The notes under the pieces are model-generated. The model had not been told where the DNA came from. It searched no databases and worked only from the letters and a program-made list of their open reading frames with translations. From assembly GCA_037720595.1 (NCBI GenBank), contig JBBJLW010000019.1, positions 1 to 64,000 of the forward strand: 64,000 bases of DNA. The letters are read 5' to 3'. Below, piece by piece: positions 10,178-17,934 of this stretch. Made by a program: the position numbers and the translations under genes. Positions within the stretch are counted from its first letter, which is position 1. Every line of letters starts with the position of its first letter. This stretch comes from Gaiellasilicea sp037720595 (lineage in GTDB: Bacteria; Actinomycetota; Thermoleophilia; Gaiellales; Gaiellaceae).

Positions 10178-11442
10178 AGCGCTGGATCTCGGCGCTGCTC
10201 GTCCTTGGACTCGTCTCTCTCGGCATTCTGGGGGCATACGTGATCCAGAAGCGCCGCGCCGCCGAGGACGTGCGCGGCTCTTCGACCGAGGAGTTCGTCG
10301 TCACCGAGGAGCCCGCCGACGCGCCTCCGCCCCCGCCGAAGCCTCCGAAGCAGGCGAAGCTCGAGGTCGTGTGGCCGACCTACGGCTACGACGCCGAGCG
10401 CCAGCGCGTCGCCGCCTTCGGCCTCCACCCGCCCTTCCGTCGCGTGTGGACGTTCAAGGCGCGCAACCTGCTCGAGTTCCCGCCGGCGATCGCCTACGGC
10501 CGGCTCTACTTCTCGAACAACTCCGGGATGATGTTCGCCGTCAACGCGACGACCGGCAAGCGCGCTTGGAAGAGGCCGATCGGCCGCTGCGTCGCCGCCT
10601 CCCCGGCCGTCCACGGCCACACGGTCTTCCAGGCATTCCTGAACCGCCCGCCCTGCAACAGCGACCGCAAGGTGGGCCGACTCGAGGGCGAGGTGATCGC
10701 GTTTGCGGCAGGCTTCGGGAAGATCCGCTGGCGCACGCGGCTCGGCCCGACGGAGTCATCGCCGCTCGTTGCGAACGGGCTCGTCTACGTCGGCGACTGG
10801 CGGGGCCGCGTCTACGCGCTCGACGAGGAGACCGGCCGCGTGCGCTGGACGTTTCAGGGCCAGGGGCGCATCAAGGGCGGCGTCTCGCTCTCGGGCAACC
10901 GGCTCTACGCGGCGACCTACAAGGGCTACCTCTACGCGCTCGACCCCGCCACAGGCAAGCTGATCTGGCGGACGAAGTCGCAGGATCGGCTCGGCGGGCG
11001 CGGCCAGTTCTACTCCACGCCGGCGCTCGCCTACGGCCGCGTCTACATCGGCTCGACCGACGGCAAGGTCTACTCGTTCGGCGCCACGACCGGGAAGCTG
11101 ATCTGGTCGCACGGCACGGGCGGCTTCGTCTACTCCTCGCCCGCGACCTGGCGGAAGAAGGTCTACGCCGGCTCCTATAGCGGCCGCTTCGTCGCGCTCG
11201 ACGCGGCGACCGGCGACACCGTCTGGAGCTTCCGCGCGAACGGGCAGATCTCCGGCTCGCCGACCGTGATCGACGGCGTCGTCTATTTCGCGACGCTGAA
11301 GGAGCGCACCTACGCTCTCGACGCGCGCAACGGCAAGCTCCTGTGGACGTTCGAGGACGGGAAGTACACGCCCGTCGTCGCCGACCGCGACCGCCTCTAC
11401 CTCGTCGGCCTCGCGCGGGTCTATGGGATGGTGGAGCGGTGA
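10174..11442 (+). CDS. Membrane-anchored PQQ-type beta-propeller protein
   Basis: A 422-residue protein beginning at the GTG overlapping the methyltransferase stop. Residues 4-25 are an uncleaved membrane anchor, followed by an acidic and Pro-rich linker (about 30-65). The rest is a beta-propeller made of repeated Y.G...G..YALD..TG...W blades. It is a paralog of the lipoprotein at 8016 but anchored by a helix, not a lipid, and lacks the PEGA-like domain. The pair may form a periplasmic or wall-facing scaffold for the glycan machinery. No catalytic residues are recognisable. Confidence 0.85.
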   Translation: MKRWISALLVLGLVSLGILGAYVIQKRRAAEDVRGSSTEEFVVTEEPADAPPPPPKPPKQAKLEVVWPTYGYDAERQRVAAFGLHPPFRRVWTFKARNLLEFPPAIAYGRLYFSNNSGMMFAVNATTGKRAWKRPIGRCVAASPAVHGHTVFQAFLNRPPCNSDRKVGRLEGEVIAFAAGFGKIRWRTRLGPTESSPLVANGLVYVGDWRGRVYALDEETGRVRWTFQGQGRIKGGVSLSGNRLYAATYKGYLYALDPATGKLIWRTKSQDRLGGRGQFYSTPALAYGRVYIGSTDGKVYSFGATTGKLIWSHGTGGFVYSSPATWRKKVYAGSYSGRFVALDAATGDTVWSFRANGQISGSPTVIDGVVYFATLKERTYALDARNGKLLWTFEDGKYTPVVADRDRLYLVGLARVYGMVER

Positions 11443-12368
11443 GATACGTCGTCACCGGTGCCGCCGGTTTCATCGGCTCGCACCTCGCGGAGGCGCTCCA
11501 GGCAGCCGGCCACGAGGTCATCGGAATCGACTCGTTCACCGACTACTACGACCCGGCGCTGAAGGAGCGAAATGCGCTCGGGTTGAACGTGCGCCGCCTC
11601 GACCTGGCGGAGGACGCGCTCGACTTCGCCGGGTTCGACGGGGTGTTCCACCTAGCGGGCCAGCCGGGAGTGCAGAGCTTCGGCGACGTCTTCCCGCTCT
11701 ACGTGCGCCGCAACGTGCTCGCGAGCCAGCGAGTCTTCGAAACGGCCGCCGCAGCCGGGACGCGCGTCGTCTTCGCCTCCTCCTCATCCATCTACGGCGA
11801 GGCGGAGCGCTACCCGACCTCTGAGGAGGTGCCCCCGCGGCCGGTCTCGCCGTATGGGATCACGAAGCTCGCCTGCGAGCACCTGGCACGCGCCTACGCG
11901 GACAGCTTCGGGCTCGATGCGGTCGTGCTCCGCTACTTCAACGGCTACGGTCCGCGCCAGCGCCCTGACATGGCCTTTCCGCGGATCCTCGACGCGCTCT
12001 CCTCAGGCGGCCCGTTCACCCTCTACGGCGACGGCGAGCAGAGCCGCAGTTTCACCTTCGTCGTCGACCTTGTCGAGGCGTCGATCGTGGCGATGGAGCG
12101 CGCGCCGGCCGGCTCGACCTACAACGTCGGCGGCGGCGAGGAGGCGACCATGAACGAGACGATCGCGCTACTCGAGCGGATCGCCGGCCGGACGCTCGAC
12201 CTGCGCCGCACCGAGGCGGCGGCCGGGGATCAGCGGCGAACCAGAGCGGATACGACGCGCATCCTCGCTGAGCTCGGCTGGATCCCCAAGACCTCGCTCG
12301 AGCAGGGCCTGCGGGCCCAGTGGGATTGGGCCTCCGGCGAAGCGGCGGAGATAGAGTCGCCCGCGTGA
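11439..12368 (+). CDS. NAD-dependent epimerase, UDP-sugar 4-epimerase-like
   Basis: A 309-residue extended SDR. NAD site TGAAGFIGSHL, then IDSFTDYYDPALK as in UDP-glucose or UDP-glucuronate 4-epimerases, catalytic Ser in ASSSSIYG, YGITK as YxxxK, and the RYFNGYGPRQRPDMAF substrate loop. All catalytic residues are present. GTGA overlap with the propeller gene upstream and with the Wzz gene downstream. It likely supplies an epimerised UDP-sugar (galactose or galacturonate type) for the polysaccharide; the exact substrate is not resolvable from motifs. Confidence 0.88.
   Translation: MRYVVTGAAGFIGSHLAEALQAAGHEVIGIDSFTDYYDPALKERNALGLNVRRLDLAEDALDFAGFDGVFHLAGQPGVQSFGDVFPLYVRRNVLASQRVFETAAAAGTRVVFASSSSIYGEAERYPTSEEVPPRPVSPYGITKLACEHLARAYADSFGLDAVVLRYFNGYGPRQRPDMAFPRILDALSSGGPFTLYGDGEQSRSFTFVVDLVEASIVAMERAPAGSTYNVGGGEEATMNETIALLERIAGRTLDLRRTEAAAGDQRRTRADTTRILAELGWIPKTSLEQGLRAQWDWASGEAAEIESPA
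12352..12357 (+). promoter_or_regulatory. -10 box TAGAGT inside the upstream gene
   Basis: TAGAGT lies 7 nt before the GTG at 12365 and inside the epimerase 3' end. It may be an internal promoter for the Wzz-like gene. Confidence 0.35.
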
Positions 12369-13246
12369 GCCAGACAGACCCATCCACCGATTGGGACGCC
12401 GAGCAGGAGGTCGACCTCCGCTCGGCCTGGAACCGGATCGCGGCGCGCTGGTGGCTGCCGCTGCTCGGGCTCGTGCTCGGTCTCGTGATCGGCTTTGCGC
12501 TCGCGCTCGGCGGCGGAAAGGTCTACGAGGGGAACGCGCTCGTCTATGTCGGCCAGCCGCTGACCCCAGGCGGAAGCCCGATTCAGAGCATCGCCACGAC
12601 GCCCAAGCAAGTCGGAGAGATCGTGCGCTCCGAGGCAGCGCTGAAGGAGGCGTCCAGGAAGAGCGGGATCCGCGTCGGCAAGTTGCGCGGCCGTGTCTCG
12701 ACCCAGGCGATCTCGCCGGGCGTCCAGGGCAGGGCCGCAGCCACGCTGCTCGTGCAGATCACCGTTCAGGGCGACAGCGCACCGCGGCGGGTCGCCGACG
12801 CGGCGAACGCGCTTGCCGACCACGTCGTCGACCAGGTCTCCGACTATCCGAATCTGAAGATCTCGAGCTTCCGGCAGCGACTCGCAGGAATCAACGATCG
12901 GCTCGAGTCCGTCGCAGAGCGGATCGCGGCCCTCGAAGCTGCGACGGCGCAGTCGCAGGATCTCCCTCCACTCGAGCGGCTCGAGCTGATCAGCCTGGCC
13001 GACAACGCGGAGCAACGGCGCGGGCAATTGCTCGACCAGCAGACCTCGGCACAGCAGTTCCTCGCCCTCGCGGAGAGCGTCGAGAAGGCGAGGGTGGTCG
13101 AGGAGGCGGTCGCGGTGGGCACGACGGCGCAGAGCCGGCGCAACGCAGCCCTCGTCGGCGGGCTGATCGGCCTCCTGCTCGGCAGCATCGCCGCTCTGAT
13201 GGCCGACTCGTTCCTGGCGCGTAGGGCCGGCGCCACGCGCGTCTGA
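12365..13246 (+). CDS. Wzz-like polysaccharide chain-length determinant
   Basis: A 293-residue protein with two membrane helices, at about residues 30-51 and 257-277, enclosing an extracytoplasmic domain with coiled-coil heptads (about 160-230, rich in Leu, Ala, Glu and Gln). This is the Wzz/PCP layout. No P-loop follows the second helix, so it lacks the fused tyrosine kinase of PCP-2a proteins, and no separate BY-kinase lies in the window. It should set the modal length of the polymer made by the Wzy-like protein at 32847. GTGA coupled to the epimerase. Confidence 0.8.
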   Translation: MSQTDPSTDWDAEQEVDLRSAWNRIAARWWLPLLGLVLGLVIGFALALGGGKVYEGNALVYVGQPLTPGGSPIQSIATTPKQVGEIVRSEAALKEASRKSGIRVGKLRGRVSTQAISPGVQGRAAATLLVQITVQGDSAPRRVADAANALADHVVDQVSDYPNLKISSFRQRLAGINDRLESVAERIAALEAATAQSQDLPPLERLELISLADNAEQRRGQLLDQQTSAQQFLALAESVEKARVVEEAVAVGTTAQSRRNAALVGGLIGLLLGSIAALMADSFLARRAGATRV

Positions 13247-13253
13247 GCCAGGA

Positions 13254-14195
13254 ATGGTCGACGGGCACCGGGTCGCGGTCGTCGTTCCCGCCTTCGAGGA
13301 GGAGCAGCTCGTTGCGGAGACGCTGAGCGGGATTCCCGAGCTCGTCGACCGGATCTACGTCGTCGACGACGCCTCGACCGACGCGACAGCCGCGCGAGCG
13401 CGAGCCGTCGGCGACCCGCGCGTCGAGGTGATCGTCCACGAGCGAAACGGCGGCGTCGGGGCGGCGATCGTCACCGGCTACCGGCAGGCGATCGCCGAGG
13501 AGATCGGCGTCACCTGCGTGATGGCCGCCGACAACCAGATGGATCCGGCGGAGCTGCTCCGGCTCGTCGAGCCGGTTGCGCGCGGCGAGGTCGACTACGC
13601 GAAGGCGAACCGGCTCGTCTCCGGCGAGGCGTGGCGGCTGATTCCGCGGTCCCGCTACCTCGGGAACGCGATCCTCTCGCTGCTGACGAAGATCGCGTCG
13701 GGCTACTGGCACGTGGCCGACTCGCAGGCCGGCTATACGGCGATCTCGCTCGCCACCCTGCGCACCCTCGACCTCGGCGGCCTCTACAAGCGTTACGGGT
13801 TCCCGAACGACATGCTGGTGCACCTGAACGTCTCGAACGCGCGCGTCCGCGACGTTCCCTCGCGACCGATCTACGGCATCGGAGAGCGCTCCGGGATCAA
13901 GATCCGCAAGGTCGTGCCGCGGATCTCCTGGCTGCTGACGAAGGGCTTCTTCTGGCGGCTGCGCGAGAAGTACGTGATCCGAGACTTCCACCCGCTCGTC
14001 TTCTTCTATGCGCTCGGGATCCTGATGACGCTGGCGGGCCTCGTTCTGGGCGCCGTCGAGGTGGTGCTCCGGTTCATGGGAAACGAGATCACGACCCCGA
14101 CGATCGTCCTCGTCGCGCTGCTTCTGATCTCGGGCAGCCAGTTCACGCTCTTCGCGATGTGGTTCGACCTCGAATCGAACAAAGACCTGCGCTGA
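13254..14195 (+). CDS. GT2 glycosyltransferase, DPM1/GtrB-like, with membrane tail
   Basis: A 313-residue enzyme starting at ATG 13254, 7 nt after the Wzz stop. The GT-A domain has VVVPAFEEEQ, VDDASTDAT, an AADNQMDP segment where the DXD metal site is expected, and DSQAGYTAIS. Two C-terminal helices lie at about residues 245-270 and 283-302. It belongs to the polyprenyl-phosphate sugar transferase type. Its last nine codons (ending DLESNKDLR) form the att repeat that recurs at 17787, so the accessory island was inserted into this 3' end and left the coding sequence intact. Confidence 0.88.
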   Translation: MVDGHRVAVVVPAFEEEQLVAETLSGIPELVDRIYVVDDASTDATAARARAVGDPRVEVIVHERNGGVGAAIVTGYRQAIAEEIGVTCVMAADNQMDPAELLRLVEPVARGEVDYAKANRLVSGEAWRLIPRSRYLGNAILSLLTKIASGYWHVADSQAGYTAISLATLRTLDLGGLYKRYGFPNDMLVHLNVSNARVRDVPSRPIYGIGERSGIKIRKVVPRISWLLTKGFFWRLREKYVIRDFHPLVFFYALGILMTLAGLVLGAVEVVLRFMGNEITTPTIVLVALLLISGSQFTLFAMWFDLESNKDLR

Positions 14196-14196
14196 G
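14168..14196 (+). repeat. att-like direct repeat, copy 1
   Basis: A 29-bp sequence starting CCTCGAATCGAAC and ending CTGCGCTGAG. It covers the last codons and stop of the GT2 gene and is identical to 17787-17815. A downstream integrase between the copies makes it the probable left attachment site. Homology continues beyond the core into the leader (roughly 60 further bp at about three-quarters identity). Confidence 0.8.
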
Positions 14197-14217
14197 CCCG
14201 CTTCCCGAGCGGGCTCA
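14193..14217 (+). terminator. 10-bp hairpin overlapping the GT2 stop codon
   Basis: TGAGCCCGCT and AGCGGGCTCA pair perfectly around the 5-nt loop TCCCG. The stem begins at the TGA stop itself. No T-run follows, so it is a candidate terminator, or a structural part of the attachment site. The second copy at 17811 keeps only part of the stem. Confidence 0.5.
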
Positions 14218-14282
14218 CGCCTCTCCGCGACCTCCGGTGAAACCCGCTCGAAACCCGTCGAGGTGGCTGCGGTAAGAGGAGC

Positions 14283-14288
14283 TACACT
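14283..14288 (+). promoter_or_regulatory. -10 box TACACT, leaderless start of the cargo ATPase
   Basis: TACACT lies 6 nt before the GTG at 14295. The cargo gene thus carries its own promoter, in the same leaderless style as host genes. Confidence 0.5.
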
Positions 14289-14294
14289 CGCGCC

Positions 14295-15533
14295 GTGGCG
14301 AAGCTCAGACCGGAGGATGTCTTCACCCCAGCAACGCCGGTTCGCGATGACATGTTCGCGACCCGCCGCCATGAGGATCTTCAGGATCGCGTCGAGGCCG
14401 TACTGGGAGAACGCGGCCGCCAAGTCGTGCTGTTCGGCCTGACTGGCGTCGGGAAGACGTCTCTGATCCGCTACCTCTGCAACCAGCGGAAGATCCTGTA
14501 CATCCGGGTGGAGTGCGGCGGGACGTTCGAAGAGATGGCGCGTGAGGCTCTCGGGCGGGCGGTCGGTGAAGAGGAGATCGAGCGAATCAAAAAGACGACG
14601 GGCGAGGCTGAGTTCGGTGCCACAGTGTGGGGCTTCATCACCGGAAAGGTGAAGGTCGGCCAGGAGAGCGAGATCCGGACGGCCAAGGTCCCGCGCAACA
14701 TCGCAGCACTCGTGGCCGAGGCGTTCGCACTGCTCGACTACAGGGTTCTCTTCCTCGACAACTTCGAGAACGTCCTCGGCAAGAGCCACGAGAAGGAGAC
14801 GACGCGTGCGATCTCCGAGATGCTCAAACTCTTCTCCGATCGAAGCATCGATGCCGAGAACGACGTGAAGATTGTCGTCGCGGGGATTCCCACGGCGTCC
14901 GAGCAACTCATCAGGCTCGACGAAGCAACTGCCCGGCGGACAGCGCAGATCGAGGTTACGAGGATGCCCTCGGAAGAGCTGGATCAGATCCTCGAGCGCG
15001 GCGGGGAGAAACTCGATCTTGAGTTCGAGGGATTCGCGCGAGACCAGATCGTTCAGTACTCAGATGGCTTTCCGTACTACACCCATCTCTATGGCCTCCA
15101 CTGTGCTCGGCGCGCGATCAAAGATGGCAGCGCACAGGTCACCATCGAGCACTTCGAGGGCGCGCTGGACTCAATCCTTGCCGACTGTGACCTTGCGCTC
15201 CGCCGTACCTACATAGACGCCGCTGAGACGAGTGGCGAGGTGCGGGTACGGAAGACAGTCATGGAGGCAATGGCGAGCGTGAATGACCTTGAGGTCTCAT
15301 TCAAGACCATCCGGGAGGAGTTCCTCAAGCTGCATCCGGGCCGGTACCCGTCCGTCGAGAAGCTCAACTTCATCAGCCCCTCGATGACGAAGCTGAAGGA
15401 GCTGAACGTGCTGTCCGACCGAGACGCCCCGAAGAGCAAGAACAACCAGTACCGCTTCACCAACCCACTCATGCGCGGGTACGTCCGGCTCCGCATATTC
15501 AAGGAGCGGCAGCCCACCCTGACCGACGTCTAG
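14295..15533 (+). CDS. P-loop AAA/STAND-type ATPase, island cargo
   Basis: A 412-residue protein. Walker A is GLTGVGKTS (residues 48-56) and Walker B is VLFLDNFEN (about 148-156). An AGIPTAS segment (about 200) looks like sensor I, then comes a helical lid region and a C-terminal winged-helix-like domain ending in RFTNPLMRGYVRLRIF, as in Orc/Cdc6-related and STAND ATPases. No effector nuclease, TIR or protease domain is visible. It is the sole cargo of element 1, placed between the att leader and the terminase 3' end. Phage defence or superinfection exclusion is a reasonable guess from position, not from sequence. Its stop overlaps the terminase stop on the other strand by 3 nt. Confidence 0.8.
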   Translation: MAKLRPEDVFTPATPVRDDMFATRRHEDLQDRVEAVLGERGRQVVLFGLTGVGKTSLIRYLCNQRKILYIRVECGGTFEEMAREALGRAVGEEEIERIKKTTGEAEFGATVWGFITGKVKVGQESEIRTAKVPRNIAALVAEAFALLDYRVLFLDNFENVLGKSHEKETTRAISEMLKLFSDRSIDAENDVKIVVAGIPTASEQLIRLDEATARRTAQIEVTRMPSEELDQILERGGEKLDLEFEGFARDQIVQYSDGFPYYTHLYGLHCARRAIKDGSAQVTIEHFEGALDSILADCDLALRRTYIDAAETSGEVRVRKTVMEAMASVNDLEVSFKTIREEFLKLHPGRYPSVEKLNFISPSMTKLKELNVLSDRDAPKSKNNQYRFTNPLMRGYVRLRIFKERQPTLTDV

Positions 15534-16252
15534 TCCCACAGCGCGATCGACGAGACCCCCACCTGCCGCCGCCGCGGATCATCCAAGCAGCTCAAACCCA
15601 ACGCCACCACCAGGTCGTCATGCGCCCCCGTCCGGAAAGCACCCGAGATCAGGTTCGCGTTCTCATTCACCCGCAGCTCGAAATCCAACAGCTCCTGCGC
15701 AAGCTGCCGCGCCTCCGCCGTCTGCGGAAGCCCAATCAGACCCTGCTGCAAGAGCGCCTGCAACGTCGAGACCAGGTGGAGCTTCCCCAATCGAAGCTCC
15801 CGCGCCCCCACGTTCCCATCCATCCGCTCCGAGCCGGTCAGCACCGCGCCCGTCACCGTGCAGCGCGACTCCGACAACGCCGCCCGAACCATCTCCACAA
15901 CCGGCAAACCAACCCCGGTCGAGTCCATCACCAAAGCCAGCTGCGCACCGCGGAGATCGCGCTCGAGCCGCCCGACGATCCCAGCCAGCCGCTCCGCCAC
16001 CGCCGGGTAGCTCGTCCCCAACGCCTGCCGCTCCAGGAAGCGCACCGCGAAGAAAACCTCCGTCACCGCGGACTCAGTGAAACTCCCGTCCGGGTGAGAG
16101 ACACGACGGGTCTTCCCGCCGGTCTCCCGCAACTGCGCCTCCGTCACACAGATCGCGGTCGGGTCCCGCCGCTGCCCCAGATCACAGCCGACCGTCACGA
16201 ACCGCCGCACCTCCACCCTCTCGCCCTTGCTCGTCTCACTCACAACAACCAC
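15530..16252 (-). pseudogene. Phage terminase large-subunit nuclease domain
   Basis: A 240-residue open frame from GTG 16252. It has the RNase-H-like fold pattern of TerL nucleases: first acidic strand TVGCDLGQRRDPTAI, second acidic strand LALVMDSTGVGLPVVE, and a C-terminal AHDDLVVALGLSC. TerL cuts concatemeric phage DNA during packaging. The ATPase half lies upstream in another frame, overlapping by 13 nt (16240-16252). That can be a frameshift in a once-single gene or a natural two-protein terminase with coupled translation. No capsid or portal genes are near, so it is a relic here. Its last 29 bp recur at 19052-19080. Confidence 0.75.
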
Positions 16253-16503
16253 GGCTCAACCTCCTGTTCGAAAGCCCGCTCCACGTCCTCACGGCGGAAA
16301 GCCTGCGTCTCCGCCTCCATAAACCGACACTCGTACTCCTGCGAGAAAAACCACGACCCCAACGTCTCCCGCTCCTCCGCCAAGAACCCAGGGCTGATCC
16401 GCGGCACCTCCGTAGCGGGCACCTCGTAACGCTCCCACTGGTTCTCCGAGCGCCACGCGTCGAACCACCAACCCCGAGAGCCGAACGGCGTCGAGAGCGC
16501 CAA
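16240..16503 (-). pseudogene. Terminase ATPase C-terminal fragment, 5'-truncated
   Basis: An 87-codon fragment with the terminase pattern STPFGSRGWWFDAW, ATEVPRISPGFLAEER and SWFFSQEYECRF, ending EPWLL. This is the last part of the TerL ATPase domain. The Walker A and B region is missing. Upstream of about 16505 the sequence is instead integrase coding on the other strand, and an in-frame TAG lies 8 codons before the first TTG. The N-terminus was therefore lost at a deletion junction. Confidence 0.75.
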
Positions 16504-16633
16504 CAGACGGCCAGCGACCGCCTATTACGACCGTCCGCGCGACCCGCTCACAGGGAAGCGACGGAAGACCTCCAAGAACGGCTTCCCGACTAAGACCGCC
16601 GCTGACCGGTGGCTCGCGGACACACTCGCGAAA

Positions 16634-17653
16634 ATGCACCGCGGCGAGTACGTCGAGCCGACCAAAGAGACGCTCGCGGCGTACCTGTTGCGGTGGCTTC
16701 CGACCGCCGAAGCGCGAGGGCTCCGACCGTCAACCCTGGTCGGCTACCGGCTGATGATCGAGAAGCAGATCATCCCGAGGCTGGGCTCCGTGCCGATGCA
16801 ACGGCTCGCCCCGGTTGACCTGAACGGCATGTATGCCGAGCTTCTCTCCAGCGGCCACCGGCAACGTGAGGGCGGGCTATCACCCCGGACGGTGCGCTAC
16901 ATCCACACCATCCTCCGGAAGGCACTCTCGGACGCCGTGCGCTGGGGGATCGTCACCCGCAACGTCGCCGACAGCGCCGACCCGCCAAGCACCCGAGCCG
17001 CCGAGGTCTCCGCGCGCAAGTCGCGGACGTTCTGGAACGAACAGCAGGTCGAGCGGTTCCTCGGTGAGGCAAAGCAGCACCGCCTCCATGCGGCGTTCCA
17101 CCTCGCGACCACAACCGGGATGCGCCGCGGGGAGGTGCTCGGGCTCCGCTGGCGTGACCTCGACCTCGATGGGCAGCGGCTCCGGGTTGAGCAGACACTG
17201 ATCGCGCCGAGGTACCAGATGCAGTTCTCCGAGCCGAAGACAGACCAGAGCCGCCGGTCGATCGACCTCGACCCGGAGACCGTGACCGTGCTACGTGAGC
17301 ACCGGAAGCGGCAGCTCGAGGATCGGCTGGCGTTCGGCAGGGGTTACGCCGACTCGGAGCTGGTGTTCCGGCGGGAGGATGGCGAGCCGGTAGTTCCGGC
17401 CCTGTTCAGCCTCGCGTTCAAGCAGCTGCTGAAGACCGCCAGGCTGCCGGAGATCCGCCTGCGCGATCTCAGGCACACGCACGCGGCGCTACTGGGGAAG
17501 GCGGGTGTCCCGCCGAAGGTCGTGCAGGAGCGGCTGGGCCATCACAGCGCCGGGTTCACGCTGGACAACTACGGCGGCAGCTACCCGTCGCAGCACCGGG
17601 AGGCAGCGGAGGCCGTGGCCGCGCTCGTGCGGGGGTCAACGAAACCCGCCTGA
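16634..17653 (+). CDS. Tyrosine integrase, N-terminally truncated
   Basis: A 339-residue tyrosine recombinase of the actinophage type. The core-binding domain (about 8-115) and catalytic domain are present: Arg164 in GMRRGEV, Lys202, Arg280, His303 in LGHHS and the nucleophile Tyr313 in DNYGG. The first position of the HxxR box is Arg277 (RDLR), not His. The reading frame continues upstream without a start to about 16505 and encodes the start of an arm-binding-like segment (AYYDRPRDPLTGKRRKTS), so ATG 16634 is probably not the original start. It lies 134 bp before the right att repeat, the usual integrase place. Activity is doubtful. Confidence 0.85.
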   Translation: MHRGEYVEPTKETLAAYLLRWLPTAEARGLRPSTLVGYRLMIEKQIIPRLGSVPMQRLAPVDLNGMYAELLSSGHRQREGGLSPRTVRYIHTILRKALSDAVRWGIVTRNVADSADPPSTRAAEVSARKSRTFWNEQQVERFLGEAKQHRLHAAFHLATTTGMRRGEVLGLRWRDLDLDGQRLRVEQTLIAPRYQMQFSEPKTDQSRRSIDLDPETVTVLREHRKRQLEDRLAFGRGYADSELVFRREDGEPVVPALFSLAFKQLLKTARLPEIRLRDLRHTHAALLGKAGVPPKVVQERLGHHSAGFTLDNYGGSYPSQHREAAEAVAALVRGSTKPA

Positions 17654-17786
17654 AACCAAACGTCGCGAGACAGGGCGATACGGGCCAACACGGGCCGGGA
17701 TAGACGGTCTGCTCGGCCCGTTTCCGACGGTACATCGCGGCACCAGGCGACATCCGGCGGCACAGCCCGACATCGCCGGTAGCGGG

Positions 17787-17815
17787 CCTCGAATCGAACA
17801 AAGACCTGCGCTGAG
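17787..17815 (+). repeat. att-like direct repeat, copy 2
   Basis: Identical to 14168-14196 over 29 bp. It repeats the GT2 3' end as a non-coding remnant just after the integrase, as expected for an attachment site shared by element 1 (right end) and element 2 (left end). Confidence 0.8.
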
Positions 17816-17918
17816 GCTCCTTCGGAAGCGGGCTCGCGGCTCTCGGAGGACTCGGTGAAACCCGAGGGAAACCCGCACACCGCGTCGTCGAGCGGTGGAC
17901 AAACGATCGTGTCCGACT

Positions 17919-17924
17919 TACGCT
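17919..17924 (+). promoter_or_regulatory. -10 box TACGCT before the RAMA cargo gene
   Basis: TACGCT lies 10 nt before the GTG at 17935. It is at the upper end of the spacing seen in this window. Confidence 0.35.
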
Positions 17925-17934
17925 CCCACGAGCC

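Larger units (their letters stand above)
14168..17815. mobile_element. Integrative element remnant 1 (ATPase cargo, terminase, integrase)
   Basis: A 3.6-kb segment between identical 29-bp repeats. Left to right: leader, P-loop ATPase (plus strand), terminase nuclease and ATPase fragments (minus strand), 5'-truncated tyrosine integrase (plus strand), right repeat. Base composition is visibly lower in GC than the flanks. The interior appears deleted, because terminase and integrase are joined at their 5' ends near 16505. I infer a decayed prophage or phage satellite that kept its two ends and one cargo gene. Confidence 0.75.

Noticed and set aside
14193..14217. tRNA or tmRNA fragment at the att repeat
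   Set aside because: The repeat encodes the GT2 C-terminus and shows no T-loop or acceptor pattern. No tRNA was seen anywhere in the window.
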